From the NCBI GenBank assembly GCA_038243635.1, contig JBBSQW010000003.1, forward strand, positions 1 to 64,000: a stretch of DNA of 64,000 bases, read 5' to 3'. Under the pieces are notes generated by a model. The model was not told the origin of the DNA and did no database searches. It worked only from the letters and a program-made list of their open reading frames with translations. Of the stretch, positions 62,753 through 64,000 are shown one piece after another; the first letter of the stretch is position 1, and each line of letters starts with the position of its first letter. A program made the translations under genes and the position numbers. Origin of the DNA: Pseudopedobacter sp038243635. Its GTDB lineage: Bacteria; Bacteroidota; Bacteroidia; Sphingobacteriales; Sphingobacteriaceae.

Positions 62753-64000
62753 TCAATTAATTAGAAACCCATACTTTCCTGATTTCAATGTTGCCGTGTT
62801 TATTTCGCCCGACTTTAGGAATTGTGTTTTTTGACCTGTTAGTACTGAAACTGACTTACCCTGCAAAACCAATTTCGCTGTACTTCCCGATGGAATTGTA
62901 ATCTGGTAAACAACGCCATCGTCATTTCTTTTCCAAGAAGAAATAATTTCACCATATGGACCAATATGTTTGGCCTCAAATTCATTTAACCCTTTAACAA
63001 AATTTGGTTTGAGGATAATATTCTTAAATCCTGGTTCTCCCTCATCCGGAAACATACCTCCTATACCTTTATAAAACCATGCACTTATTTCTCCAAACAT
63101 GATATGGTTTAAAGAAATATCTGAAGCAGCATCTATTTTCCAATTTTCGTATAATGATGTAGCGCCATTTTTTATCCACCACCCCCATGATGGGTAAGTT
63201 TCTCTGGAAGCAAGGCCATAAGCTAAGTCAGCATAGCCATTTTCGCTTAATGCGTTCAATATTGTTTTTGAACCAAGTAGCCCTACATCCATCCTACCAT
63301 CTTTCTCAACCCGTTCTGCAAGCTTTTTTGCAACACTAGCTTTCTTATCATTTGGCACAATCCCCCAGTATAAGGCGGCACTTAATTCTGTTTGTAATCC
63401 ACTACCATAAACTTCCTTTTCGTCATTAAAAAACTTTGCATTAATGGCGCTTTTAATTTTGTTGGCCAGTTTAGTGTATTTTTCTTGATCTTCTTTTTTA
63501 CCGAGTATTGCGGCTGATTTTGCTAAAATATTGGCATCTACATAATAATAAATAGAGGTGGTTAATTCTTTGTTTGCTTCAGATTTAATTGGAATCCAGT
63601 CTCCCAAACCCCAATCTGTTAATCCAGACGGGTATTGTGTATCAATATGGTTTACATATTTTTCGATACTCTCGTAAGATTGGCTTAGCAAATGTTTGTC
63701 ACCGTAAAACAAATAAATATTCCATGGAATAATAGCAATTGTACTGGTCCAATCTACTCCATTGGCCCAGTCGTATCCCCAAAGAGCTGTGGGAATTATT
63801 GCTGGCAATACGCCGTTTTCCTGCTGTTCGTCGCGATGATCGGCCAGCCATTTTTCGTAAATAGTAATTCCATCAAAATTATACAAGCCAGTCTCTATAG
63901 CGATGTGTGCATCACCCGTCCATCCGTTTTTTTCACGTTGCGGACAGTCTGTTGGATAACCAAATAAATTTGAGAGGTAAGAATTGTTTGTTGCCTCCCA
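62753..64000 (-). CDS. GH78 alpha-L-rhamnosidase, 3' part (continues past the window edge)
   Basis: The frame is open from the stop at 62753 to the last base, so the first ATG inside (63886) is not the true start. The edge region encodes GYPTDCPQREKNGWTGDAH, the signature of bacterial alpha-L-rhamnosidases, and the (alpha/alpha)6 barrel follows (WGYDWANGVDWTSTIAIIPW, DWGLGDWIP, YPSWGWWIKNGATSLYENW). The C-terminal beta-sandwich ends KSGKYGFLIN. It removes terminal rhamnose from plant glycans such as rhamnogalacturonan. It probably belongs to another catabolic locus beyond the window. Confidence 0.92.
   Translation of the reverse strand, partial: WEATNNSYLSNLFGYPTDCPQREKNGWTGDAHIAIETGLYNFDGITIYEKWLADHRDEQQENGVLPAIIPTALWGYDWANGVDWTSTIAIIPWNIYLFYGDKHLLSQSYESIEKYVNHIDTQYPSGLTDWGLGDWIPIKSEANKELTTSIYYYVDANILAKSAAILGKKEDQEKYTKLANKIKSAINAKFFNDEKEVYGSGLQTELSAALYWGIVPNDKKASVAKKLAERVEKDGRMDVGLLGSKTILNALSENGYADLAYGLASRETYPSWGWWIKNGATSLYENWKIDAASDISLNHIMFGEISAWFYKGIGGMFPDEGEPGFKNIILKPNFVKGLNEFEAKHIGPYGEIISSWKRNDDGVVYQITIPSGSTAKLVLQGKSVSVLTGQKTQFLKSGEINTATLKSGKYGFLIN

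Noticed and set aside
1..64000. CRISPR array
   Set aside because: No regularly spaced direct repeats of 24-40 bases were seen on either strand, and no cas gene is present.

Overview
The window comes from an AT-rich Bacteroidota genome, most likely a Pedobacter-like member of the Sphingobacteriaceae. The support is two SusC/SusD loci, a hybrid two-component regulator, type IX secretion sorting domains, a Bacteroidetes-type tyrosine recombinase with an Arm-DNA-binding domain, and TAnnTTTG promoter elements. No rRNA gene, intact tRNA gene or CRISPR array was seen.

Left end, 1-9.1 kb, mobile and defence region. The tail of a transposase (1-90) is followed by a complete four-gene Wadjet system on the minus strand (jetA-jetB-jetC-jetD, every junction overlapping). 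Beside it lies a tyrosine recombinase gene (7508-8776) with its own promoter and palindrome, and a tRNA-3'-end-like sequence (7245-7264) that could be an attachment core.

Middle, 9.3-28.2 kb, stress and surface-sugar region. It encodes a zinc alcohol dehydrogenase, manganese catalase, a KatE-type haem catalase with an ankyrin protein, a DUF2383 four-helix protein and a DUF3891 protein. Several of these share a sigma-54-like -24/-12 element just upstream. Embedded here is a compact seven-gene cluster (11.5-18.1 kb) of four glycosyltransferases, a NodS-like methyltransferase, a PIG-L deacetylase and an acyl-CoA-dehydrogenase-fold flavoprotein. I cannot match it to a characterised pathway. The region is also strewn with dead genes: a second DUF2383 copy, a DUF892 gene with at least four lesions, a FAD-linked oxidase missing its middle, and the tail of a sugar transporter.

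20.2-21.8 and 28.4-43.9 kb, polysaccharide utilisation locus 1. Three GH43-type enzymes, a hybrid two-component sensor, a secreted beta-helix protein, a SusC/SusD pair, a GH5-like enzyme and a sialidase-fold/CBM9-like protein. GH43 enrichment suggests an arabinose- or xylose-containing plant polysaccharide.

44.1-61.8 kb, polysaccharide utilisation locus 2. A ten-gene minus-strand operon runs from a GlcNAc-kinase-like gene through SusC, a SusD-like_2 lipoprotein, an active-looking GH18, a GH18 with a lost active site, two GH16 paralogues and two paralogues of an unrecognised secreted family to a GH20 hexosaminidase. A divergent ROK regulator and a NagX-like membrane acetyltransferase flank it. 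This is a GlcNAc/chitin (possibly fungal cell wall) locus.

Right end, 61.8-64 kb. A broken LytTR response regulator, a decayed integrase fragment, and the 3' part of a GH78 alpha-L-rhamnosidase that continues beyond the window.
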